A stretch of 64,000 nucleotides of DNA. Origin: a virus. The notes beneath the pieces are model-generated. The model had not been told where the DNA came from and searched no databases. It saw nothing but the letters and a program-made list of their open reading frames with translations. Shown here in pieces: positions 57,635-64,000 of this stretch. Both the position numbers and the translations under genes were made by a program. Numbering within the stretch: the first letter of the stretch is position 1; the number at the start of each line of letters is the position of its first letter. The stretch lies in the IMG/VR virus record IMGVR_UViG_3300046461_000342, positions 1-64,000 of that record; one strand, written 5' to 3'.

Positions 57635-57706
57635 AGGCCTGTAACTCACTGGTAGAGTGTTTCCTCGACAAGGAAAAAGCAGCGGGTTCGATCCCCGCCA
57701 GGCCTA
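57635..57706 (+). tRNA. tRNA-Val (GAC) with C33
   Basis: Acceptor AGGCCTG/CAGGCCT, D-arm ACTC/GAGT, anticodon arm TTTCC-TCGACAA-GGAAA, T-arm GCGGG-TTCGATC-CCCGC. Position 33 is C, as in tRNA-Val (TAC). Confidence 0.85.
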
Positions 57707-57710
57707 CTAT

Positions 57711-57784
57711 TCGGGGTTCGTCTAATGGTAGGACGCGAGTCTTTGGAACTCGCTGTGGGAGTTCGATCCTCTCACCCCGAACCA
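57711..57784 (+). tRNA. tRNA-Gln (TTG)
   Basis: Acceptor TCGGGGT/ACCCCGA, D-arm GTC/GAC, anticodon arm CGAGT-CTTTGGA-ACTCG, T-loop TTCGATC, encoded CCA. Confidence 0.9.
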
Positions 57785-57801
57785 GCGGTGTAACCAGCCG
57801 C

Positions 57802-58374
57802 ATGCTCATCGGCAAGAACGCTGCACCCGCGGGCGTCGCCCCGGCAATCGCGCTCATCGATCCACGGTTCGCCTACAACGTCGGAATGGTCGTGCGGCTC
57901 GCGAGCTGCTACGGGCTCCAGCAGGTCTGGTACACAGGCGACCGCGTCCGCATGGAGGTCGAGCGCCGCGGCAAGCTCCCACGTGAAGAGCGGATGAAGG
58001 GCTACAAGGAAGTGGAGATCGTCCAGTTCGATCGTCCGCTTGAGCAGTTTCGCGACTGCACGCCCGTGGCTGTCGAGGTGCGTCCGAGCTCGGAGCGGCT
58101 GCAGGACTTCGAGCACCCGAAGAACGCCGTCTATGTGTTCGGCCCCGAGGACGGCTCCATCCCGCAATCGGTGCTCCGGCATTGCCATCGCTTCGTGATC
58201 ATCCCGACGCGCAACCGGTATTGCCTCAACCTTGCGACAGCTACGGCGACGATCCTATGGGACCGAGCCCTCAAGCTTGGGGAGATTCCTGAAGAGGAAC
58301 CAGAGCTGCCATACGTGGAGACCGACCCCAAGGGGATGGGGCTCTACGATGATTGTGGTTGGCCGGGGTCTTGA
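57802..58374 (+). CDS. SPOUT-family RNA methyltransferase (TrmH/TrmL-like)
   Basis: A 190-residue protein. PRFAYNVGMVVRLASCYG holds the N..R motif 1 of SpoU enzymes, VFGPEDGSIP motif 2 and IPTRNRYCLNLATATATILWDR motif 3; together they form the knotted AdoMet site. The family methylates 2'-O ribose in tRNA or rRNA. It starts 18 bases after tRNA-Gln and is the only RNA-modifying enzyme seen in the arrays, so phage tRNAs are a natural substrate. Its TGA overlaps the ATG of the next gene. Confidence 0.85.
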   Translation: MLIGKNAAPAGVAPAIALIDPRFAYNVGMVVRLASCYGLQQVWYTGDRVRMEVERRGKLPREERMKGYKEVEIVQFDRPLEQFRDCTPVAVEVRPSSERLQDFEHPKNAVYVFGPEDGSIPQSVLRHCHRFVIIPTRNRYCLNLATATATILWDRALKLGEIPEEEPELPYVETDPKGMGLYDDCGWPGS

Positions 58375-58673
58375 TGGTCGAAACCACCTGGACGGATCTA
58401 TTTTCGATGCTTGAGGATGTTCGCAAGCACGTGCTGGCTGGCGAGCACGTCGTGTCATGCAACGATCCTGTGAGTCGTATGCTTGGCATGCGAAGCTCTG
58501 AGAACGTCTGGTGGATCAGCCTGGTTTCGGTGAAGAGTGCTTGCCCTAGCTGTCACCGGGAAGAGCTTCTCTTTGAACAGTTCCGGACTCGGGAAGGTCG
58601 TGAGCAGCTCTTGCAGGCGTTCGCAGTGGGGCGCCCACGCAAGACGATCTGGCAGCACCTCAAAGAGGTGTAG
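58374..58673 (+). CDS. Unknown protein coupled to the SPOUT methylase
   Basis: 99 residues from ATG 58374 in a TGATG overlap with the methylase stop. WTDLFSMLEDVRKHVLAGEHV is helical, and CPSCHRE is a Cys pair that might bind metal with the upstream Cys. No family is recognised. Coupling suggests a related role. Confidence 0.6.
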   Translation: MVETTWTDLFSMLEDVRKHVLAGEHVVSCNDPVSRMLGMRSSENVWWISLVSVKSACPSCHREELLFEQFRTREGREQLLQAFAVGRPRKTIWQHLKEV

Positions 58674-58766
58674 TGATGGTCTCGAATTCCTATTCAGTTG
58701 CCAGCTCGATGTCTATTTGGGCACGCGTCGGCCCACTCTTATTTGGCGCGCAGATCGGATGGTAAT

Positions 58767-60638
58767 ATGGCAAACGAAAACCTAGGCCCGGCAGAGCGCA
58801 TTCTCGAGACTGTGATTGGGTATTCGGATCACTGTGTCCACAATCGCGCGGGTATTGTGATCCCGGACGTCGGCTCTGTGATCGGGGTAAAGTGGCTTCC
58901 GGTCACCCACGTCGTTGAAGACGGGGATAAGGTCGTCTACGAGCTCCGCAAGGTTGGGAAGAAGACCGCCAAGGTTAAGCTTGGCAAGCTCAAGGATGAC
59001 GGTCGCATCAAGGATGTGAATCGGGTCGTTGGCCGCTACCAGCCGGCAGGGATCTTCGCAGACGTGGCGGTTTGGTTGTATCGCCAGGTTGCTGAGGTCT
59101 GGAAACTCGACAACGAGTTTGCGGCTCGCTGGGCGTCGCACGAGTTCTTGCTATTGCAGGAGCGCCGTGACCTCAAGGTGATCATGGCGGCATTTCTCTT
59201 GGTTCAGTCTCGCAAGGGCGACCCGGTGATCGATGCTGGCAAAGTCGCCTTCTTTGATGACGATCTACGCGACGTCGGCGAGGCGATGTTGCTCTTGGGC
59301 GGCAAGGACTTTAAGGATGTAAAGACGTTCAACCCGAAGCTCTTGCTCCGGGTGCACGACGTGTTGATGCTGCCAGGCGTGGCGGAGATCAACCGCGAGC
59401 TCGGCTTTGGGAGCTCGGCGCGCAATCCATTCTTGGGTCGTTGGACTAAGGCTGTAGAGAAGTGGTTGCTTTACCGTGAGGAAAACCCAAAGCTGCTCGA
59501 CGGGCTGGTGAAGGCTGGCTTCCGTCGTACGGTGATGGAGCTCGCGCGTCGCATTCACTATCGGCCGGCGACGCCTCGATTCTTTGAGGCTCTGCGCTGG
59601 AAGCAGGTGCAGGCCCAGGACGGCCGTCGCTCGATTGCGATTGGCCAGGCGGTGCAGGCGGCTGAATCTTGGGAAGGCTTCACCGAGCAACAGATTTGTG
59701 AGGCGATTGTTCGCACCAGGCCAAGCTTCAAGCGCGTGGTCGGGCTTCTACCGAAGGGTCAGGGGCTCACTCGTGCGATCGTCGCTGCGGCAATCGAGGT
59801 TGGGTCGATGTCTGACAAGGATTTGATCATCGCCACTCCGACGCTTGAGGAGCTCGGGCTCTTGGAGGTCCAGGAGGTTCGAGGGCGTTGGGAGAGGGCG
59901 ATCCAGGCTGCTGAGGATATGCGTGCTGCGAACATCGCGACTCGCGTCAAGTCTTTGGCCACTCAAGATAAGCTACACGAAGCGGCGGATAACGCGGTCA
60001 AGCTAGCTGTGGCTGAGGTCGTCAAGGGTCTCCGCATCTATGTGATCGTGGATATCTCGGGATCAATGAACAACGCGATCGTTCAGGCCAAGCAGTATAT
60101 CGCAAAGTTCCTGCAGGCGTTCCCACCGGAGCAGCTGCATGTCTCGGTGTTCAGCACCTCGGGTCGTGAGGTCAAGATCACTCACGCATCAGCAGCTGGC
60201 GTTGAGAACGCGTTCCGCGGCATTACAGCGGGCGGCGGCACATTGCACTCCCAGGGCGTGCGGGTTCTTAGCAAGTACAAGCCAACGGCAGATGAGGATG
60301 CGCTGATGATTTTCGTCGGCGATGAAGAAGAGCACTCAACATTCGAAGTGGCCGTGCGCGAGTCTGGTATCAACCCGGTTGCGTTCGGTCTACTCAAGGT
60401 GCGTGAGTGCGTGTCGTCTAGTGTGCGCGACACTGCAGCAAGACTGGGGATCCCCTGCTTCATGATCGAACCGCAGACCTTTTCCGACGTCTATGCTATC
60501 CCTCGTGTTCTGCGTGCGTTGATCTCAGCTACTCCAGTGGGTAAGACTCACGGCGGCCCGGTCTTTGTTCCGCGGGTGTCCCTGGTAGACACGATCTTGA
60601 AGACTAAGCTGCTGGTGAAGCCCACGTGGGCGGCATGA
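58767..60638 (+). CDS. Ro60/Rsr-like TROVE-vWA RNA-binding protein
   Basis: 623 residues from ATG 58767. Residues 60-420 are a helical-repeat region of TROVE type (for example FNPKLLLRVHDVLMLPGVAEINRELGFGSSARNPFL and LEVQEVRGRWERAIQAAEDMRAANIATRV). The C-terminal third is a vWA domain with the MIDAS motif DISGSMN (about 428), GGGTLHSQG and IFVGDEEEH. Ro proteins form a ring that binds misfolded RNA ends in the centre and Y RNAs outside; bacterial Rsr works with Y RNAs that mimic tRNA. It heads an operon with ubiquitin-like genes. Confidence 0.75.
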   Translation: MANENLGPAERILETVIGYSDHCVHNRAGIVIPDVGSVIGVKWLPVTHVVEDGDKVVYELRKVGKKTAKVKLGKLKDDGRIKDVNRVVGRYQPAGIFADVAVWLYRQVAEVWKLDNEFAARWASHEFLLLQERRDLKVIMAAFLLVQSRKGDPVIDAGKVAFFDDDLRDVGEAMLLLGGKDFKDVKTFNPKLLLRVHDVLMLPGVAEINRELGFGSSARNPFLGRWTKAVEKWLLYREENPKLLDGLVKAGFRRTVMELARRIHYRPATPRFFEALRWKQVQAQDGRRSIAIGQAVQAAESWEGFTEQQICEAIVRTRPSFKRVVGLLPKGQGLTRAIVAAAIEVGSMSDKDLIIATPTLEELGLLEVQEVRGRWERAIQAAEDMRAANIATRVKSLATQDKLHEAADNAVKLAVAEVVKGLRIYVIVDISGSMNNAIVQAKQYIAKFLQAFPPEQLHVSVFSTSGREVKITHASAAGVENAFRGITAGGGTLHSQGVRVLSKYKPTADEDALMIFVGDEEEHSTFEVAVRESGINPVAFGLLKVRECVSSSVRDTAARLGIPCFMIEPQTFSDVYAIPRVLRALISATPVGKTHGGPVFVPRVSLVDTILKTKLLVKPTWAA

Positions 60639-60650
60639 CCGGAGACAATC

Positions 60651-61610
60651 ATGGGCTGGAGAGACTTGCTTGAGACAGAGGGCAGCTCAATCGTGCTGCC
60701 TTGGGTTGGTGGTAGGTCTCTCTGTTCCGGCGTTCGAGTTTGGTCTATCGAGGGGGTTCTTCCCAAGGAACACGCTTGGGTCAAGTTCCAGTTGACTGGC
60801 CGTAAAGCGAGGGTGATGGAGGTCTGTTACCCGGAGCCGGACAGCTTGTCTCAGCGGGTCGTCGGGTACTTGGTGGGCGACCGAATCATGGCCGCCGATG
60901 TTCGGGTGGACCCTCATCCTAAAGTCATCGCCGCTTATTCCGAGCGCGTGCATTTGATCGACCCTGGCTTGGATCGGTTTGTTCGGATCTCAGCGGGTCG
61001 CGCCCATGAGGGTGGGCCGCTGGTCTTCATTCAACAGGAGATGCCTCTTGGGCCGGATGTGGAGGTGCGAGCGGCCTATTATGATCGCAAGGCAACCGTC
61101 GATGACGTCCCTGGGGTCACGCCTGCGTTGGACGCTGCTTTTCGCATGGCGCGCTGGCAGCGTATCGAGGCCGACCGCAGGCGAGCGGAGGTAGAGATCC
61201 AGCTCCGTCGAGAGGAAGAAGCGAGAGATCAAGAGGCCCGTCGTCGGGATCTTCTCTCGAGGCTGGGTGATGGTGCATCGCGTCGGGAGATGGCTGGTGT
61301 CGATTTCGAGGCGGCGGCGCGAGCTGCACTGACGGTTGGCGGCGTGACGTATCTGGAGTACCGGAGGTCGCATCGTCCGGAAGAGATGGTGGTGCGGTTT
61401 CGGCTCGACGGTCGTCGCTTTGAATGCACCTGCGATCGCCGCAGTCTGCGGATTCTCGATGCTGGTATCTGTCTGACAGCTCACGGGGACGACGATGATT
61501 TTGAGCGTGGTACCAAAGGTGATTCATTCTTCACTCTCGAGAGTTTGCCGGCAGTCATTAGGCAAGCGGACCGGGAGGGGAAGCTCGTTGTGTTCCGCCA
61601 CGTCGATTAA
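60651..61610 (+). CDS. Unknown protein with central coiled coil
   Basis: A 319-residue protein from ATG 60651, 12 bases after the Ro-like gene. Residues 1-150 are beta-rich, residues 165-205 form a charged helix (RIEADRRRAEVEIQLRREEEARDQEARRR), and the C-terminal 100 residues contain YLEYRRSHRPEEMVVRFRLDGRRFECTCDRRSLRI. The FECTCD segment resembles a position that could hold a reactive or metal-binding Cys. It could be an adaptor or an E2-like partner of the nearby E1, but no motif proves this. Confidence 0.6.
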   Translation: MGWRDLLETEGSSIVLPWVGGRSLCSGVRVWSIEGVLPKEHAWVKFQLTGRKARVMEVCYPEPDSLSQRVVGYLVGDRIMAADVRVDPHPKVIAAYSERVHLIDPGLDRFVRISAGRAHEGGPLVFIQQEMPLGPDVEVRAAYYDRKATVDDVPGVTPALDAAFRMARWQRIEADRRRAEVEIQLRREEEARDQEARRRDLLSRLGDGASRREMAGVDFEAAARAALTVGGVTYLEYRRSHRPEEMVVRFRLDGRRFECTCDRRSLRILDAGICLTAHGDDDDFERGTKGDSFFTLESLPAVIRQADREGKLVVFRHVD

Positions 61611-61633
61611 CGATTTCGGTGTAATAGGTGAAG

Positions 61634-62008
61634 ATGAGCCTCGAAGCCGGCGTACTAGTCAATCTCGATAGCGAGCCCCTTTTTTGGCATCTCCCCGAGG
61701 GCCGCGCAGTCGGATCGCTGCCGGATAGTCGGGACCTGTGGACCATCATCTGGGATCACAGAGACGAGGTGCTGGGCTTCGCGCATAGTCACCCAGGTTC
61801 GGGTGTGCCTGTACCGTCAGATGAGGATTTGACGACATTTGCGGCGGTTGAGTCGGCTCTTGGTAAGCGGCTCGTGTGGTGGGTCACCAGCCGAGACGAG
61901 TCTGTGGAGTTGTTTTGGTCGGGGCCTGGCAAGCTTTCGTACGGCACGGTGCCAGTGATGTACGAGCCCGAATGGATGTCGGAGCTGCGCACGCTCTCTA
62001 GATTTTGA
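61634..62008 (+). CDS. JAMM/MPN+ metallopeptidase
   Basis: About 124 residues from ATG 61634 (GTG 61628 would add two). GFAHSHPGSGVPVPSDEDL is the JAMM signature H-x-H-P-x7-S-x2-D, with Glu upstream in DEVLGF; these bind zinc. Such domains cut ubiquitin-like tails. A GGTGTA motif lies before the gene. The next gene encodes a small protein with a Gly-containing C-terminus, a likely substrate. Confidence 0.85.
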   Translation: MSLEAGVLVNLDSEPLFWHLPEGRAVGSLPDSRDLWTIIWDHRDEVLGFAHSHPGSGVPVPSDEDLTTFAAVESALGKRLVWWVTSRDESVELFWSGPGKLSYGTVPVMYEPEWMSELRTLSRF

Positions 62009-62019
62009 TTGGAGGATCG

Positions 62020-62283
62020 ATGGAAGACTTTGAAGCTCGTGTCAACGTTACCTATGCTGGGGTCAACGCGGACCTCCCGGATCCTGTGCCTTTCGACACG
62101 ACGGATTCTGTAGTCAAAGGTCTTGTTGAGGAGGCGATCCGGACGGGCAGCCTTCCTGGCATCCCTCTGGATAAGGATGTCGAGCTCAGCGATTACATGG
62201 TGGATCGGTTCAGCGCTTCTGCTGAGCGAGGGCATCACGTCATGTTTTTGAGACCCAAGACGCCTTTTGGTGCCGGGGCCTGA
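62020..62283 (+). CDS. Ubiquitin-like beta-grasp protein
   Basis: 87 residues from ATG 62020 with an ideal GGAGG site. The order of strands and helix fits a beta-grasp: ARVNVTYAGV, VPFD, helix SVVKGLVEEAIRTG, DVELSDYMV, HVMFLRPKTPFG. It ends TPFGAGA: cleavage by the adjacent JAMM peptidase after FG would expose a terminal Gly for conjugation. Sitting between JAMM and E1-like genes strongly supports the call. It has no Lys-rich or DNA-binding features. Confidence 0.65.
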   Translation: MEDFEARVNVTYAGVNADLPDPVPFDTTDSVVKGLVEEAIRTGSLPGIPLDKDVELSDYMVDRFSASAERGHHVMFLRPKTPFGAGA

Positions 62284-62456
62284 TGTATTTCCTAGGTTGG
62301 GAAGGCTGGCAGAGGGTGCACAGATATAGCTGTCTAGCGTGTGGCGCCATAGTAGAGAGTCCGCACGGGTGGGGCGGTGGTCCACCGCCTAAATGCCCCG
62401 AGGGTTGCGTGCTTGATCCGGAGACTAGGACATGGACAAGGCGAAAGACAGAATGA
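62283..62456 (+). CDS. Small zinc-ribbon protein
   Basis: 57 residues from ATG 62283 in a TGATG overlap with the ubiquitin-like gene: YSCLACGAIV...PKCPEGCVLDPETRTW. Four Cys (C-x2-C and C-x3-C) should bind one zinc. Its end overlaps the start of the E1-like gene by 25 bases, which suggests tight coupling. It might act as an adaptor for substrate choice; this is inference. Confidence 0.65.
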   Translation: MYFLGWEGWQRVHRYSCLACGAIVESPHGWGGGPPPKCPEGCVLDPETRTWTRRKTE

Positions 62457-63022
62457 GAAAGGTCACGGTCATCGGAGTGGGAGCCCTTGGCTCCCATTTC
62501 ATTTTGTGCGCACGGAACTTCGCAGAGCTGACAGTCATCGATGATGGTCGTGTGAAGTCGAAGAGCCCTCTGTCACAGTTCCATAGCAAGACGCAGGTTG
62601 ATCGCAGCAAGGCACCGGCTCTCCAGCAGACCATGCAGTTCTTGTTTGGGGTTAAGCTCGTGGCAGTGCCGCACCGGCTCACCCTGTACAATCAACAGAA
62701 GCTGCTTGGGGATGCGGACCTCTTGGTCGATTGCTTGGACAACGCGCCTTCACGTGAGCTCGTTCAGTCCTTTGCTCGCTCTAGGGGCACCCCGTGTCTG
62801 CATGGTGCGTTGGCAGCGAATGGGCAATATGGACGCGTCGTCTGGGATGAGTACTTCGTGATCGATGCCGCGGCTCCGGGGGCGGCCACCTGCGAGGATG
62901 GGGAGCACCTGCCTTTCATCTCTCTAGTGTCATCCCTCTTGTCTCGCGCTGCTCAAGAGTTTTTGAGGGACGGCCGTAAGATTGGCTTCGAGGTCCATCC
63001 TACTGGTGTAACCAGGACCTAG
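62432..63022 (+). CDS. E1/ThiF-like adenylating enzyme
   Basis: 196 residues. RKVTVIGVGALGSHFILCARNF is the Rossmann ATP-binding loop of the E1/ThiF/MoeB family, VIDDGRV the following strand, and LVDCLDNAPSRELV the conserved D-x2-x-N stretch. CLHGALAANGQYGRVVW matches the strand before the catalytic Cys, and TCEDGE may supply it. It is smaller than most E1s (about 250-330 residues) and lacks the zinc-binding CxxC pairs. It should activate the ubiquitin-like protein by adenylation. Confidence 0.8.
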   Translation: MDKAKDRMRKVTVIGVGALGSHFILCARNFAELTVIDDGRVKSKSPLSQFHSKTQVDRSKAPALQQTMQFLFGVKLVAVPHRLTLYNQQKLLGDADLLVDCLDNAPSRELVQSFARSRGTPCLHGALAANGQYGRVVWDEYFVIDAAAPGAATCEDGEHLPFISLVSSLLSRAAQEFLRDGRKIGFEVHPTGVTRT

Positions 63023-63033
63023 GAGGGATTGAC

Positions 63034-63525
63034 ATGGCGTGGACCTGGAATGACCCAGAGCGCAGCCCGCATCCGCGTCTCAAGGAAGCTGCCTTGGACG
63101 TGATCACTAAGGTGCGGGTGATGTTGGAGAACAAGCGCGCAATCATCGAGTTCATGTTGGGGGTCGAGGCGATGATGGGCCTCACCGATTACCACAAGGG
63201 TCACGTGAGCTCTATGCACCAGACGATCGCTGATCTAGAGGCGATGCTCGGGGGCAAGTGGGTCGTGACGGAATCCAGGCTCATCGATGCTTGGAACGGC
63301 GCGGATGGGCAGGAGCGGAGGCCGGGTGAGGGCGAGATGGGCTTCACGCTTTCGTGGACGGCGATCGGCGTCGGGGACGGGGAGACCAGCTTCTACATGG
63401 GCAAGGATGGGCTCATTCATTGCGACAATGAGAGCATGAATCGAGACTTCTTTGCCCAGGTGCTGGCGAAGTTCTTGGAGGGGGTCAAAATGGACCATCA
63501 AGAAAGTCCCGATCCTGGGGCGTGA
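63034..63525 (+). CDS. Unknown protein after the E1-like gene
   Basis: A 163-residue protein from ATG 63034, with AGGAGGG upstream. The N-terminal half is helical (HPRLKEAALDVITKVRVMLENKRAIIEFMLGVEAM). The C-terminal half is beta-rich, then FYMGKDGLIHCDNESMNRDFFAQVLAKFLEGV. A single Cys in LIHCDN is a possible active site, so an E2-like role could be tested. The family is not recognised. Confidence 0.6.
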   Translation: MAWTWNDPERSPHPRLKEAALDVITKVRVMLENKRAIIEFMLGVEAMMGLTDYHKGHVSSMHQTIADLEAMLGGKWVVTESRLIDAWNGADGQERRPGEGEMGFTLSWTAIGVGDGETSFYMGKDGLIHCDNESMNRDFFAQVLAKFLEGVKMDHQESPDPGA

Positions 63526-63551
63526 GATTGTTCTGGTGTCACGGCTAGGGT

Positions 63552-63767
63552 GTGGGTAAAGACCTCACCGCAACAGCTATTCCTTCCGCGCTGGCATATG
63601 TTTGCCTGAGCTGCGGCAGGCTCGCGGTCGAGAAGGCCGGGCTTGGTTGGTGCGCTCACGGCGCCGTGCAGCTCCCGTTGAGCGCCCTCGAGGTTGGCGC
63701 TGCTGGACGGGTAGTCGCGATCAGCCGCCAGGCAATCTTGAAGCTCAAACTTTCACGTCTGAATTAG
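63552..63767 (+). CDS. Small protein with Cys/His cluster (GTG start)
   Basis: 71 residues from GTG 63552. YVCLSCGRLAVEKAGLGWCAHGAVQLPLSAL has C-x2-C and C-x-H, a plausible zinc site. The C-terminus is a short basic helix. It precedes the last tRNA. Confidence 0.5.
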   Translation: MGKDLTATAIPSALAYVCLSCGRLAVEKAGLGWCAHGAVQLPLSALEVGAAGRVVAISRQAILKLKLSRLN

Positions 63768-63794
63768 CCTGGCATCTTATGTTAGGCAAACTAC

Positions 63795-63882
63795 GCTCGG
63801 GTGGTGGAATTTGGTAGACACGGCAGGGTCTAGTTGGCCCGGCTGCGGAAACGCATGCAGGTTCGAACTCCTGCCCCGAGTA
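63795..63882 (+). tRNA. Type II tRNA, Leu-like, anticodon uncertain
   Basis: Acceptor GCTCGGG/CCCGAGT, D-arm GTG/CAC with the Leu-like GGTAGACAC, long variable arm TGCG-GAAA-CGCA, T-arm GCAGG/CCTGC with an 8-base loop. The anticodon region GGGTCTAGTTGGCCC pairs best with loop CTAGTTG (reads AGT); a Leu TAG reading would leave the stem unpaired. Confidence 0.7.
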
Positions 63883-63917
63883 CCGACACGTTCATTGACA
63901 CAACAGAGAGGCGCCAG

Positions 63918-63944
63918 ATGAAGCGGTTAAGACGCAGGCGGTAA
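63918..63944 (+). CDS. Eight-residue Arg-rich peptide frame
   Basis: ATG 63918 opens MKRLRRRR and stops at TAA, just after a tRNA and five bases before the next start codon. GAGAGG lies upstream. A related frame (MRRLKRTLRRR) follows the first tRNA at 33688. It may be a leader peptide. Confidence 0.3.
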   Translation: MKRLRRRR

Positions 63945-63948
63945 TTGC

Positions 63949-64000
63949 ATGGAACATCACACACTTCTACTAACGTCTTGGATGCAACCTCACAGAATCG
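63949..64000 (+). CDS. Start of a probable HNH endonuclease (partial)
   Basis: ATG 63949 begins MEHHTLLLTSWMQPHRI and leaves the window. The pattern LLLxxxxxPxRI is the usual beginning of a common HNH endonuclease group. With only 17 residues the call is tentative. Confidence 0.35.
   Translation, partial: MEHHTLLLTSWMQPHRI

Noticed and set aside
1-64000. The possibility that the window is a bacterial chromosome because of the kinases and Uma2 gene
   Set aside because: The fibre cluster, dense tRNA arrays, HNH genes and small phage-type proteins fit a large phage far better, although a prophage or phage-plasmid cannot be excluded.

Overview
The window looks like part of a large tailed-phage (jumbo-phage-like) genome with a GC content somewhat above half. 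The evidence is a long late cluster of tail-fibre or tip proteins, phage-type small conserved proteins, HNH endonucleases, two sigma-like factors, three DNA methyltransferase genes, and 48 tRNA or tRNA-like genes that between them cover all 20 amino acids. The host cannot be read directly. Two soluble multi-PAS hybrid histidine kinases resemble those of environmental Proteobacteria and Myxococcota, so a host of that kind is a weak inference.

Layout. 1-16.6 kb: virion region on the plus strand. It holds a GNAT-like protein, three long fibre proteins that share an N-terminal module (the third built of about 18 repeats around GDLSGTYPNPTV), five tandem paralogues ending in WLPWDG, and a small virion protein. 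16.6-22.6 kb: a PPP-type phosphatase, then an unknown gene coupled to a fused N6-methyltransferase/SNF2-like helicase. 22.8-23.6 kb: a gene-free stretch with many nested inverted repeats (candidate structured RNA), followed by a G-poor segment that may be a decayed gene. 23.6-33.1 kb: two sigma-like factors, two HExxH metalloprotease-like proteins, a DNA methylase, an MT-A70-type methylase, a Uma2-type nuclease and small conserved proteins. 33.1-46 kb: first tRNA region, mixed with small genes, an HNH nuclease, a J-domain protein and several unexplained structured RNA elements. 46.2-52.1 kb: two paralogous hybrid kinases. 52.1-58.7 kb: an Ntn-hydrolase (proteasome beta-like) gene, then the second tRNA region with an HNH gene and a SPOUT RNA methylase. 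58.7-63.5 kb: an apparent operon of a Ro60-like TROVE-vWA protein, an unknown coiled-coil protein, a JAMM peptidase, a ubiquitin-like protein, a small zinc protein, an E1/ThiF-like enzyme and another unknown. The window ends with one more tRNA and the start of a probable HNH gene.

How it may work together (inference). The tRNA set, SPOUT methylase, Ro60-like protein and tRNA-like RNAs suggest that the virus runs its own tRNA supply and RNA quality control. The ubiquitin-like protein, E1-like enzyme, JAMM peptidase and a separate Ntn hydrolase could form a protein-tagging and processing pathway. The most unusual signals are three tRNA-like genes with 60-70 nt expansions, several structured non-tRNA elements between tRNA genes, tRNAs with C at the normally invariant U33 position, leucine-anticodon tRNAs with short variable arms, and an asparagine-anticodon tRNA with a long one. 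All structures were folded by eye, and all function calls come from motif recognition without database searches.
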